From assembly GCA_023263465.1 (NCBI GenBank), contig JALQWV010000023.1:1-19682 (forward strand): a stretch of 19,682 nucleotides of DNA. The letters run 5' to 3'. Source of the stretch: Ilumatobacteraceae bacterium (GTDB lineage: Bacteria > Actinomycetota > Acidimicrobiia > Acidimicrobiales > Ilumatobacteraceae). The position numbers were made by a program, and so were the translations under genes. Positions 7,776-15,227 of this stretch are shown here, piece by piece (positions within the stretch are counted from its first letter, which is position 1; each line of letters starts with the position of its first letter). Under the pieces are notes generated by a model. The model ran no database searches. It had not been told where the DNA came from and worked only from the letters and a program-made list of their open reading frames with translations.

Positions 7776-9292
7776 GCTGTGGCCTCCTTGGAAACTGTTA
7801 CGCCAAGTACGTTACGACCCGCCATGAACTTCGAACGGGCAAGCAACAGAATTGCTGGCCGAGTAAACAAATAGGCAACGAACACGTCGGTAAGCGTTGA
7901 CAGGCCGAGGAAGAACGCAAATCCTCGTACTGATCCAACTGTAAGTTTCCACAAAATGATTGCACCAATAAATGAAACAGTGTCCGCTGCCAAAATGGTT
8001 CGCCATGCTGACGTGAAGCTTCGCTGTGCAGCACCACGCATTGTCTTACCACTTACCAATTCATCCTTGAGTCGCTCAAAAAACACCACGTAGGAGTCGA
8101 CTGTGACACCGATTGAGACCACGATTCCCGCAACACCTGAGAGCGTGAGCGCAAGACCATTCGTCTTTGACAGATACGCGATAATGCTCCAGAGGAATGC
8201 ACCAGATACCGCAAGTCCACTCACTACCACAATGGTCAAGAGTCGATAGTAGAAGAAGAAAAACAACATCACCAGCAACACACCAACCAAACCAGAGATA
8301 ATTGCTGCACGCAATGAATCCTTGCCCAACGTTGGTGAAACTGTTTGCACAGTGGCGACAGAGAACTTGACCGGTACAGCACCGAATTCAAGAATCTTTG
8401 CCAAATCGCGGGCTTCGGCTTCTGTGAAGCTGCCAGAAATTTGAACATTGCCTCCAGTGAAAACAGCTTGCTGCACCACTGGCGCTGAAATAACTTCGCC
8501 GTCGAGAGCAATAGCAATTTGTCCTGTTGGGCACGTTGCATCTTTATTAAAACAACGAGTTGAAAGTGCGTTCCACACATCTTCGCCTGCAGAACCTTGC
8601 AGCAGACTCACCACCACACTCCACGTTCCATTGTTGATTTCAGCGGATGCGTCATTGCTGAACACCAAACCAGATGCACCAGCAGGACCTGCTGAATACA
8701 CATCACCATTTCTTCCGAGCAACACCACCGCTGCGTTTGGATCGTTCGCATCTTGATTTGCCAAAATCTCAGCAAGCGAAGGTGTTGAACTTTGCGTGGC
8801 TGCGACAGTTGTTGGCGAAGATGTTGAAGGTGGAACTGTCGTTGCAGCAACCAAGCGTGAGCTGCCAGGTCCACTCGCTGCCGGCAAGGTGGAATCAACG
8901 ACTGTTGACGCACTTGGTACCGTGGTGTCAGCTCCCGTGTTCACTGTTCCTGCTTGTAGAACCGGACGAAGCAACAACTGACCTTGCTTGCCAATGATGT
9001 CGAGCGCTCGCTGCTGATCTTCAACTCCGGGCAGGTTGACCACGACGGTGTCACCTTGACGAATGATTTCCGGCTCGGAAACTCCAATTGAGTCAACGCG
9101 AGCTCGGATGATGGTGAGCGCAACATCCAGTGCTTTTGCGTCGTATGTGCCCTCAGGCTGCAGCGTTACCGACGCACCACCTTGAAGGTCTAGACCAAGC
9201 GATGGGACGTTGCCCGCGACCAGGTTGCCGATGAGCAAGCCGAATACAACAACCACCACCCCAACGAGTGAAACAACAAGCCGACGAGCCAT
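7772..9292 (-). CDS. secD: Protein translocase subunit SecD
   Basis: Membrane subunit working with SecF and YajC in the late steps of Sec export. A first helix spans about 4-24, followed by the hallmark LGLDLQGGA (32-40) and the extracytoplasmic P1 region. Roughly 117-172 is a Ser/Thr/Pro/Val-rich low-complexity stretch inside this region. The fold resumes with DGEVISAPVV (264-273) and SGSFTEAEARDLAKIL (286-301). Five more helices fill 326-485 and include GVTVDSYVVFFERLKDEL (395-412), with Asp399 at the conserved proton-relay position. The total is 506 residues. ATG lies 12 nt after the yajC stop without a clear Shine-Dalgarno. Confidence 0.96.
   Translation of the reverse strand: MARRLVVSLVGVVVVVFGLLIGNLVAGNVPSLGLDLQGGASVTLQPEGTYDAKALDVALTIIRARVDSIGVSEPEIIRQGDTVVVNLPGVEDQQRALDIIGKQGQLLLRPVLQAGTVNTGADTTVPSASTVVDSTLPAASGPGSSRLVAATTVPPSTSSPTTVAATQSSTPSLAEILANQDANDPNAAVVLLGRNGDVYSAGPAGASGLVFSNDASAEINNGTWSVVVSLLQGSAGEDVWNALSTRCFNKDATCPTGQIAIALDGEVISAPVVQQAVFTGGNVQISGSFTEAEARDLAKILEFGAVPVKFSVATVQTVSPTLGKDSLRAAIISGLVGVLLVMLFFFFYYRLLTIVVVSGLAVSGAFLWSIIAYLSKTNGLALTLSGVAGIVVSIGVTVDSYVVFFERLKDELVSGKTMRGAAQRSFTSAWRTILAADTVSFIGAIILWKLTVGSVRGFAFFLGLSTLTDVFVAYLFTRPAILLLARSKFMAGRNVLGVTVSKEATA
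7783..7789 (-). promoter_or_regulatory. Strong ribosome binding site of secF inside the end of secD
   Basis: The minus strand reads AAGGAGG, 7 nt before the secF ATG. It lies in the last codons of secD and fixes the secF start. Confidence 0.7.
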
Positions 9293-9304
9293 GAGCGCGG
9301 GCTA

Positions 9305-9646
9305 CTACTTCTGTTCTGCAGAAGGGTCGGCGGGGTCTGGCGTCTTTCCGGCTACGGCTGAGCGATTAATACGAAACTCCACTCCGGTGTTCGCTTCAAA
9401 CCAGATGTACGGCTTGCCATCTTCAATTTGAGAAATGTAACCATAAATGCCTGAGTTCAGAACGACATGATCCCCTTCAGCCAAAGCACTCTGAAGTTCC
9501 CTTTGTTCCTTTGCACGCTTACGTTGCGGACGGATCAACAGGAAATACATCGCTGCGAAAATAGCGATAATCGGCAAGAAGCTAAGTGGCGAACTTGAGT
9601 TCGTTGACGTAGTAGCTGCCGCGAGAAGAGAATTGACGTGGAACAT
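9305..9646 (-). CDS. yajC: YajC preprotein translocase accessory subunit
   Basis: Small single-pass membrane protein associated with SecDF. The 113 residues fit the family. A Ser/Thr-rich start (about 11-20) precedes one hydrophobic helix (about 22-38), then the basic IRPQRKRAKEQ (38-48). A conserved soluble part follows, with GDHVVLNSGIYGYI (58-71) and VEFRINRSAVAG (89-100). The tail is acidic and Pro-rich. It lies directly upstream of secD, as in many bacteria. The start is ATG with no Shine-Dalgarno; TAGAGT sits 8 nt upstream in the 30-nt gap after tgt. Confidence 0.93.
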   Translation of the reverse strand: MFHVNSLLAAATTSTNSSSPLSFLPIIAIFAAMYFLLIRPQRKRAKEQRELQSALAEGDHVVLNSGIYGYISQIEDGKPYIWFEANTGVEFRINRSAVAGKTPDPADPSAEQK

Positions 9647-9654
9647 AGAGCAAT

Positions 9655-9660
9655 ACTCTA
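9655..9660 (-). promoter_or_regulatory. Candidate -10 box (TAGAGT) before yajC
   Basis: The minus strand reads TAGAGT, then 8 nt, then the yajC ATG, in the non-coding gap between tgt and yajC. It fits the actinobacterial TANNNT form. The spacing would give an mRNA with a leader of at most a base or two. No clear -35 is visible. It may drive yajC-secD-secF. Confidence 0.4.
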
Positions 9661-9676
9661 CTCGCCGAATTGAACG

Positions 9677-10798
9677 CTACGAGGTCGCTGATCCCATCGC
9701 ATTGCCCCAAATAGTCAATATTTCTTGGCGGAGAGAGGCAAAAGTACCTTCGACAATTGCCCTTCGCATCTGATTCATGAGTTCAATCGTCCACGCCACA
9801 TTGTGCAGAGACACCAAACGCGAAGCAGTTGGTTCCCCAACTTGAAATAGGTGCCGAATATAACCGCGAGAATGTCTTCGGCACACCATGCACGAACAGT
9901 GCGCATCAATTGGATCATCACTCAACACAAACTCGGCGCGCTTCACGTTTACGCGGCCTGTTGATGTAAAGGCTGTGCCATGGCGACCCAGACGCGTCTG
10001 TAAAACGCAGTCGAATTGATCTACTCCAAGATTGACTGCCTCAACCAGCGACGCTGGATCTCCAACTCCCATTAAATAGCGAGGGCGATTACTCGGCAAC
10101 TGCGCAACTGCTGCGGCCAAAGCAGGAACCATCTCGTCCCGAGTTTCACCAACTGATAGCCCACCAATTCCGTAGCCATCAAACTTCAACTCAGCCGTAC
10201 GCTGCGCACTTTCAGTTCGCATATTGACATCAATTCCTCCCTGGACAATTCCAAACAACGACTGATCGTCTCGCGTATGTGAATTCCTTGCGCGCATCGC
10301 CCACGCAGAAGTTCGCTCTAACGCGGTTCGAACTACATGAGCAGGAGATGGAAGCGGTGGACAAACGTCAAGCACCATCTGAATGTCTGCGCCAAGAAGT
10401 TGCTGCGTGTGAATTGCCGACTCGGGAGTGAACCGATGCATAGATCCGTCATAGGTTGACTTGAATGTGACTCCATCGTCATCTACACCGGGATCCAGTG
10501 AAAACACCTGGAATCCACCCGAGTCGGTGAGAGTAAGCCCACCCCACCCCGCGAATGCACCTAAACCGCCGAATCGAGCGACCGTCTCTGCGCCTGGACG
10601 CAACATCAAGTGATAGGTATTTCCCAAAACAATCTGTGCACCTAACTGCTCGTAATCAGACGCACTGAGGTATTTGATTGCACCGCGCGTACCAACAGGC
10701 ATGAAACATGGCGTTGAATAGGTTCCCCTGTGAGTTGTTGCAATTCCAGCACGGGCAACGCCATCGCGGGCAATTTCAGTGAATTCAACTGGAAACAT
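9677..10798 (-). CDS. tgt: tRNA-guanine transglycosylase (queuosine synthesis)
   Basis: Swaps the wobble guanine of GUN-anticodon tRNAs (Asp, Asn, His, Tyr) for preQ1, the step before QueA. From the chosen ATG the protein has 373 residues. The general acid/base Asp92 is in LTDSGGFQVFSL (90-101), FGIVQGG is at 182-188, and the nucleophile is Asp263 in DQFDCVLQTRLGRHG. The zinc site is Cys301, Cys303, Cys306 and His332. Most relatives have Pro rather than Gln in CV(L/M)PTR. An in-frame ATG 72 nt upstream would add a Cys-rich, family-unlike extension encoded inside queA, so I reject it. The chosen start overlaps the queA end by 14 nt. TACCGT lies 7 nt upstream and there is no good Shine-Dalgarno. 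Confidence 0.95.
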   Translation of the reverse strand: MFPVEFTEIARDGVARAGIATTHRGTYSTPCFMPVGTRGAIKYLSASDYEQLGAQIVLGNTYHLMLRPGAETVARFGGLGAFAGWGGLTLTDSGGFQVFSLDPGVDDDGVTFKSTYDGSMHRFTPESAIHTQQLLGADIQMVLDVCPPLPSPAHVVRTALERTSAWAMRARNSHTRDDQSLFGIVQGGIDVNMRTESAQRTAELKFDGYGIGGLSVGETRDEMVPALAAAVAQLPSNRPRYLMGVGDPASLVEAVNLGVDQFDCVLQTRLGRHGTAFTSTGRVNVKRAEFVLSDDPIDAHCSCMVCRRHSRGYIRHLFQVGEPTASRLVSLHNVAWTIELMNQMRRAIVEGTFASLRQEILTIWGNAMGSATS

Positions 10799-11822
10799 TT
10801 GTTCCACGGTACAGCAGCATCGCATCACCAAACGACAGCATGCGATAGCGCATGGCAATCGCTTCGGCATAAATTGCTCGCCACTTCACACCGATCAATG
10901 ATTCGACCATTAAAAGAAGCGTTGTCCGCGGCATATGGAAATTGGTCAACATTAAGTCGACCATCTTCCATTCATATCCAGGAGTGATGAAGAGATTTGT
11001 GCGACCTTGCAATTGACCAAATGTTGCAGCGCTTTCCAACGCTCGTGTTGCAGTAGTGCCAATGGCGATGACTCGCCCACCTCGTTGGCGCGCACTCACA
11101 CACGCATTAAAGGTTTCCGTCGGCACTCGATATGACTCGGTATGAATGACGTGATCAAGTGGATTTTCGGCAGAAATCGGTTGAAAAGTGTCAAGTCCTA
11201 CGACTAGTTCAACTTCTTGAATGTCAACTCCCGCTTCGCGTATGCGCGCGAGCAGGTCTGGCGTGAAATGCAAGCCCGCAGTTGGTGCGGCAGAAGATTT
11301 TTGATCGTGTGAAAAGACCGTTTGATATCGATCCTGATCGGCCAGTGCGGTCGTGATGTATGGCGGAAGAGGAATTTCTCCAACTTCAATTATTCTTTGC
11401 ATCACGTCGTTGTGTGATCCTGCTACAAAATGCACGAAAAACGTGTCACCAGTCTGTGAACGATCACCGATTCGCAAGAGGACAGCACCCGCAGGATCAA
11501 GAAGATCCTCGCCAACCGAAAGCTTTCCACCAGGCCGAACGAGTGCCTCCCACTTCAACTGTTGCGAATCTCGCTCTTCCAACAAGAGCACTTCCACAGC
11601 ACCGCCCGTGCGACGTTTAAGTTTCAAGCGCGCTGGAAGTACTCGTGTGTGATTCACCACCACAACATCACCTGGTTGAAGATAGTCAATAATGTCACTG
11701 ACCTGTCGATGCTGAATCCCATTCGGTGCAGCAACGAGCAGTCGAGCAGAATCGCGCGGCTCTATCGGTGTTTGGGCAATGAGCTCTTCGGGCAACTCAT
11801 AGTCAATGTGTGAGATATCCAA
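10785..11822 (-). CDS. queA: S-adenosylmethionine:tRNA ribosyltransferase-isomerase (queuosine synthesis)
   Basis: Transfers and isomerises the ribosyl part of S-adenosylmethionine onto preQ1 in tRNA, giving epoxyqueuosine; it works right after Tgt. From the TTG at 11822 the protein has 345 residues. It opens with DYELPEELIAQTPIEPRDSARL and contains VVVNHTRVLPARL, SAAPTAGLHFTPDLL, GTTATRALES and NFHMPRTTLLLMVESLIG, ending SFGDAMLLY. All are family signatures. A second TTG two codons upstream (11828) is possible. I prefer 11822 because the N-terminus then matches the usual family length and TAGGTT lies 7 nt upstream. No ATG or GTG start is available nearby. It follows ruvB by about 30 nt and overlaps tgt. 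Confidence 0.94.
   Translation of the reverse strand: MDISHIDYELPEELIAQTPIEPRDSARLLVAAPNGIQHRQVSDIIDYLQPGDVVVVNHTRVLPARLKLKRRTGGAVEVLLLEERDSQQLKWEALVRPGGKLSVGEDLLDPAGAVLLRIGDRSQTGDTFFVHFVAGSHNDVMQRIIEVGEIPLPPYITTALADQDRYQTVFSHDQKSSAAPTAGLHFTPDLLARIREAGVDIQEVELVVGLDTFQPISAENPLDHVIHTESYRVPTETFNACVSARQRGGRVIAIGTTATRALESAATFGQLQGRTNLFITPGYEWKMVDLMLTNFHMPRTTLLLMVESLIGVKWRAIYAEAIAMRYRMLSFGDAMLLYRGTNVSS
10806..10811 (-). promoter_or_regulatory. Candidate -10 box (TACCGT) before tgt
   Basis: The minus strand reads TACCGT, then 7 nt, then the tgt ATG. It fits TANNNT at leaderless spacing, but it also encodes Tyr-Arg near the end of QueA, so coding constraint may explain it. No clear -35 is visible. 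Confidence 0.3.
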
Positions 11823-11829
11823 GATCAAA

Positions 11830-11835
11830 AACCTA
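11830..11835 (-). promoter_or_regulatory. Candidate -10 box (TAGGTT) before queA
   Basis: The minus strand reads TAGGTT in the ruvB-queA gap, 7 nt before the TTG at 11822. The AGG inside it could instead act as a weak Shine-Dalgarno for that TTG. Either reading favours 11822 over the upstream TTG at 11828. Leaderless translation from TTG would be unusual. Confidence 0.3.
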
Positions 11836-11855
11836 CATCGCAGATGTGGCGAAGG

Positions 11856-12884
11856 TTAAGAAAACAGATTCGGATCTTGCGCTGGCGCAACTAGGCCTAA
11901 ATGCGTCCAAGCAGACGGCATCGCCACTCGACCACGAGGAGTGCGCGCAATCAATCCTTGTTGAATAAGAAATGGTTCATACACATCTTCAATGGTTTCA
12001 GTTTGCTCACTGACGCTGATGGCGAGCGTGGAAAGCCCAACCGGTCCTCCGTTGAACTGATTACAAATTGCGCCAAGGATTGCCCTGTCCACTTTGTCTA
12101 AACCGAGGTCGTCAACTCCAAACACTGACAACGCTTCACGCGCAGAGGCTTTGTTCACTTTTCCGTTGCCTCGTACTTCCGCGAAGTCGCGAACGCGACG
12201 CAACAATCTGTTCGCAATACGTGGCGTGCCCCGAGAACGACGTGCTATTTCTGCAGCACCCTGATCGTCAAGGGATACTTCCAAAATACCGGCGGCACGC
12301 TGAACGATGCGTTGCAGTTCTTCGTCGTCGTAGTAATCGAGTCGGGCTACGAGACCGAAACGATCTCGAAGTGGCCCGGTGATCATTCCCGTGCGGGTGG
12401 TGGCCCCAATCAGCGTGAACCGAGGAAGGGTAAGTCGAATTGACGAAGCTGCGGGCCCTTTGCCGACCACGATGTCAATTTGAAAGTCCTCCATTGCTGG
12501 ATAGAGAATTTCTTCAACGGTGCGTGATAAGCGATGAATTTCATCAATGAATAACACATCGTTTGGCTCTAGTTTCGTCAGTATTGCGGCGAGGTCGCCC
12601 GCGCGCTCAAGCGCTGGGCCAGAGGTGATGTGAATATGTGCGTTCATTTCCAGGGCAACAATGGACGCCATCGTTGTTTTTCCAAGCCCCGGTGGACCAG
12701 CCAACAAAATGTGGTCAGCAGCCTGACCTCGACGACGAGCGGCTTCAAGCACTATTGCGAGATGTTCTTTTAGTTCACGTTGCCCAACAAACTCATCCAG
12801 CGATTTTGGTCGTAAGCCGGTTTCATCGGCACGATCAATCGAGTCCTCCGCGCGATACTGCGGATCTACAAATTCTTCACGCAC
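11856..12884 (-). CDS. ruvB: Holliday junction branch-migration helicase RuvB
   Basis: Hexameric AAA+ motor that drives branch migration together with RuvA. The 342 residues are typical. It has LRPKSLDEFVGQ (24-35), Walker A GPPGLGKT (63-70), Walker B FIDEIHRLS (112-120), sensor-1 IGATTRTG (159-166) and PLRDRFG (171-177) with the arginine-finger region. The C-terminal winged helix ends in QQGLIARTPRGRVAMPSAW. The GTG start overlaps the end of ruvA by 8 nt and has TAGGAG 6 nt upstream, so this start is well supported. Confidence 0.97.
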   Translation of the reverse strand: MREEFVDPQYRAEDSIDRADETGLRPKSLDEFVGQRELKEHLAIVLEAARRRGQAADHILLAGPPGLGKTTMASIVALEMNAHIHITSGPALERAGDLAAILTKLEPNDVLFIDEIHRLSRTVEEILYPAMEDFQIDIVVGKGPAASSIRLTLPRFTLIGATTRTGMITGPLRDRFGLVARLDYYDDEELQRIVQRAAGILEVSLDDQGAAEIARRSRGTPRIANRLLRRVRDFAEVRGNGKVNKASAREALSVFGVDDLGLDKVDRAILGAICNQFNGGPVGLSTLAISVSEQTETIEDVYEPFLIQQGLIARTPRGRVAMPSAWTHLGLVAPAQDPNLFS

Positions 12885-13470
12885 GACGAACTCCTAAAGC
12901 ATTCAGCGCCTGTCGCAAGATATTCTCAGCGGAGTCAGTTACCGAGAGGTCGCGCAACACTTCGCGTATCTCTTCATTTGAATAGCCGAGCCCAGTTAGG
13001 GCTTCTCGAACATCAGTCATAACCGATGTTCCAGTTGTTTTTCCATCAACGAGTGAATCAAGCACAGGTAACTGAAGCTTGCCGCGCAGTTCAATGAGTA
13101 GGCGCTCTGCAGTTTTCTTTCCCACTCCAGGCACCAATGTGAGCGCACCATGATCATTCGTCGCGACAATGTCGACCAGTGCTCGTGGCGTATGCGTAGC
13201 CAAGATAGACATCGCCATACTCGGTCCAATTCCGTGTGTTGCAATCAAGGTGTTGAAAGCAACACGCTCGTCTTTTTCAAGAAACCCGAACAGCGTTTGT
13301 GCATCTTCACGAATGTGGTGGTACACGTACATAAACGCCTGAGACGTTGGTTCGAGCTCTGCAAGTGTTCGGGGTGTCACGTGCACTAAGTATCCAACAC
13401 CACCAACATCTATCAATACGGTTGAATCCGCATTGCGTTCAACAACTGTTCCTCGCAAAGAACCAATCAT
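12877..13470 (-). CDS. ruvA: Holliday junction DNA-binding subunit RuvA
   Basis: Tetrameric protein that clamps the four-way junction and recruits RuvB. The 197 residues comprise an N-terminal OB fold beginning MIGSLRGTV, the acidic-pin region REDAQTLFGF (54-63), and two helix-hairpin-helix motifs around ATHGIGPSMAMSIL (77-90) and LTLVPGVGKKTAERLL (110-125). The C-terminal domain that contacts RuvB holds ALTGLGYSNEEI (157-168). An in-frame extension 63 nt upstream adds residues unlike the family and is rejected. The chosen ATG shares one base with the ruvC stop (TGATG). No good Shine-Dalgarno is visible, so reinitiation after ruvC is likely. Confidence 0.96.
   Translation of the reverse strand: MIGSLRGTVVERNADSTVLIDVGGVGYLVHVTPRTLAELEPTSQAFMYVYHHIREDAQTLFGFLEKDERVAFNTLIATHGIGPSMAMSILATHTPRALVDIVATNDHGALTLVPGVGKKTAERLLIELRGKLQLPVLDSLVDGKTTGTSVMTDVREALTGLGYSNEEIREVLRDLSVTDSAENILRQALNALGVRRA
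12891..12896 (-). promoter_or_regulatory. Ribosome binding site of ruvB inside ruvA
   Basis: The minus strand reads TAGGAG, 6 nt before the GTG start. It supports the GTG that overlaps the ruvA end by 8 nt. Confidence 0.65.
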
Positions 13471-13997
13471 CACTTGACGCCCAATGATGCGCGCTTCACG
13501 CTGTTCGCTAATGGCGCAACGGCAAGATGACAAAGCGCCACAGCAGCAGCATCTGCTGCGTCAGCAGGTGTTGGCAACACGCTGAGGCCCAACCTTTTCT
13601 GCACCATTTTCTGCACTTGCACCTTGTTTGCAGTACCCGAACCCGCGACCGAGCTCTTCACTTGGCTTGGCGTGTATTGCACAACCTCAATGTCCAATTT
13701 GTATGCCAGAGCAAGCACCAAGCCACTTGCCTGTCCGACGCTCATCGCAGTGCGCACATTGTTTTGAAAAAAAACTTGCTCAACCGCAATCGCCGTTGGC
13801 TTTACTTCGCAAATCAAGGCTTCAAGATCGCACTGCAGCAAAGCCAATCGCCGTGGCAATGGATCTTCCTTGAGAGACGACAAGACTCCCATGGAGACTG
13901 CTACTACTGATCCACCAGCACGTGGGGCAAGGGCGGCATAACCACAGCGTGTGAGACCCGGGTCTATCCCTAGAACCACCGACGATGAGGCGAACAT
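13470..13997 (-). CDS. ruvC: Crossover junction endonuclease RuvC
   Basis: Dimeric resolvase that cuts Holliday junctions. The RNase H-like fold has all four acidic catalytic positions: Asp12 in GIDPG, Glu73 in VEQVFF, and Asp146 and Asp149 in PADAADA. KSSVAGSGTANKVQVQ (114-129) is the usual DNA-binding stretch. The length of 175 residues is normal. It heads ruvC-ruvA-ruvB, with the ruvA start overlapping its stop. There is no Shine-Dalgarno. The 23-nt gap after bcp holds TAGGCT 7 nt before the ATG, which could be a promoter for a leaderless ruvCAB message. Confidence 0.96.
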   Translation of the reverse strand: MFASSSVVLGIDPGLTRCGYAALAPRAGGSVVAVSMGVLSSLKEDPLPRRLALLQCDLEALICEVKPTAIAVEQVFFQNNVRTAMSVGQASGLVLALAYKLDIEVVQYTPSQVKSSVAGSGTANKVQVQKMVQKRLGLSVLPTPADAADAAAVALCHLAVAPLANSVKRASLGVK

Positions 13998-14004
13998 ATG
14001 TTCT

Positions 14005-14010
14005 AGCCTA
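14005..14010 (-). promoter_or_regulatory. Candidate -10 box (TAGGCT) before ruvC
   Basis: The minus strand reads TAGGCT, then 7 nt, then the ruvC ATG, in the non-coding gap between bcp and ruvC. It is not constrained by a reading frame and is one of the better leaderless-promoter candidates here. No clear -35 is visible. Confidence 0.45.
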
Positions 14011-14020
14011 GTTGGAGCTG

Positions 14021-14479
14021 CTAACTGAGTTTGGCCTTTTCTACAGCAGCCACCAATTCGTCCACTGAGCGGAAGGAAAGCCCTGCAAGGGCGCGGTGGG
14101 CATAGCGAACCACACCAGAACTGTCAATGACAAACACGCTTCGCCGTGGGAACCCGAGCGGACCAAGAATTCCGTATTGCTTTGACACCGATTTGTCGAC
14201 ATCAGCAAGAAGAGGAAACGAGAATCCATGCTTGCCGGAAAACTCGTCGTGGCTCTCTACTCCTTGCGAAGAAATACCAATTACCTGAGCGCCGACAGAT
14301 TCAAATTGGCTCATTTCGTTGTTGTACGAGCACAACTGCTTCGTGCACACCGGCGTGTTGTCGCCTGGATAGAACACCAACACCACCGGTTTACCCGCGT
14401 AGTCAGAAAGCGAGTATGTCTTCCCGCCAGTCCCCTGCAGTGTGAACTGCGGTGCTCGATCCCCAACGTTAAGTGTCAT
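14021..14479 (-). CDS. bcp: Thioredoxin-dependent peroxiredoxin, BCP/PrxQ type
   Basis: Cytoplasmic thiol peroxidase of the AhpC/TSA thioredoxin fold that reduces hydrogen and organic peroxides with thioredoxin. The 152 residues match the family. FYPGDNTPVCTKQLC (36-50) places the peroxidatic Cys45 and the likely resolving Cys50 five residues apart, as in atypical two-Cys BCP enzymes. The conserved Arg is in GFPRRSVFVID, and the N-terminus VGDRAPQFTL is typical. The start overlaps the yebC stop by ATGA and has GAGGT 6 nt upstream. A peroxiredoxin between yebC and ruvC is not part of the usual arrangement. Confidence 0.94.
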   Translation of the reverse strand: MTLNVGDRAPQFTLQGTGGKTYSLSDYAGKPVVLVFYPGDNTPVCTKQLCSYNNEMSQFESVGAQVIGISSQGVESHDEFSGKHGFSFPLLADVDKSVSKQYGILGPLGFPRRSVFVIDSSGVVRYAHRALAGLSFRSVDELVAAVEKAKLS

Positions 14480-15225
14480 TGCGCTACCTCATGTAATAGT
14501 TCATCCGAAATATCAAAGTTTGCATAAACATCTTGTACATCATCATTGTCTTCGAGATCGTCCATGATCTTCAAAATAGCCTTCGCGTCATCTGCAGCAG
14601 TTACTGCAACACTTATTGACGAGACCATAGTGCTCACTGCCGACACAACATTCATTCCCGCACCTTCCAGCGCGGCTTTCAACTCGAACACGGTGGTCGA
14701 GTCACAGGTAACCCGCCATGAGTCACCATCATCAACAACATCTTCCGCACCATGATCTAACGCAACAAGCATTACTTCATCTTCGCTAATGCTCTTCTCA
14801 ATTTGCACAATTCCCTTGCGCGAAAACTGCCAAGCAACAGCTCCTGGCTCAGCCAATGCGCCACCCGATTTACTAAATGCCATTCGCACATCTGCTGCAG
14901 TTCGATTTCGATTGTTTGTCAATGCATCTACCAACATCGCCACACCGCCTGGCGCATACCCCTCGTATGTCACGGTCTCAAATGCTGCACCGGTTTGCTC
15001 GCCAAGGCCTCGCTTAATCGCACGATCTATGGCGTCGTTCGTCATGTGTGCAGCTTTTGCCTTTTGGATAATCGTTCGTAGCGAGGCATTACTTGCAGGG
15101 TCTCCACCACCTTCGCGTGTCGCTACTTCAAGTTGACGCGACATCTTGGCGAAGATTTTTCCGCGCGCGGCGTCAATCGCACCCTTCTTGCGTTTAATTG
15201 TCGCCCATTTGGAGTGACCGGACAC
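14476..15225 (-). CDS. yebC: YebC/PmpR (TACO1) family protein
   Basis: Family described as DNA-binding regulators and, more recently, as ribosome-associated factors easing translation of difficult sequences; which applies here is unknown. The protein has 249 residues. The signature start GHSKWATIKRKKGAIDAARG (3-22) leads into FAKMSRQLEVATREGGGDP. NNRNRTAADVRMAFSKSGG (104-122) is the second signature, and DLEDNDDVQDVYAN (223-236) closes the third domain. The start is GTG with AGGAGG 7 nt upstream, overlapping the end of pdxT. The stop overlaps bcp. Proximity to ruvC and pdxST is common in actinobacteria. Confidence 0.95.
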   Translation of the reverse strand: MSGHSKWATIKRKKGAIDAARGKIFAKMSRQLEVATREGGGDPASNASLRTIIQKAKAAHMTNDAIDRAIKRGLGEQTGAAFETVTYEGYAPGGVAMLVDALTNNRNRTAADVRMAFSKSGGALAEPGAVAWQFSRKGIVQIEKSISEDEVMLVALDHGAEDVVDDGDSWRVTCDSTTVFELKAALEGAGMNVVSAVSTMVSSISVAVTAADDAKAILKIMDDLEDNDDVQDVYANFDISDELLHEVAQ

Positions 15226-15227
15226 CG

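Noticed and set aside
10799..10870. 24-residue N-terminal extension of Tgt
   Set aside because: It is Cys-rich, unlike any Tgt start, and falls inside the conserved C-terminus of QueA; the internal ATG gives the family length.
68..12884. RarA and RuvB as a duplicated gene pair
   Set aside because: Both are AAA+ ATPases with similar Walker regions, but each has its own family-specific motifs and C-terminal domain; they are ancient distinct families.
13471..13533. 21-residue N-terminal extension of RuvA
   Set aside because: RuvA proteins start at MIGxLxG; the extension is read from within ruvC.
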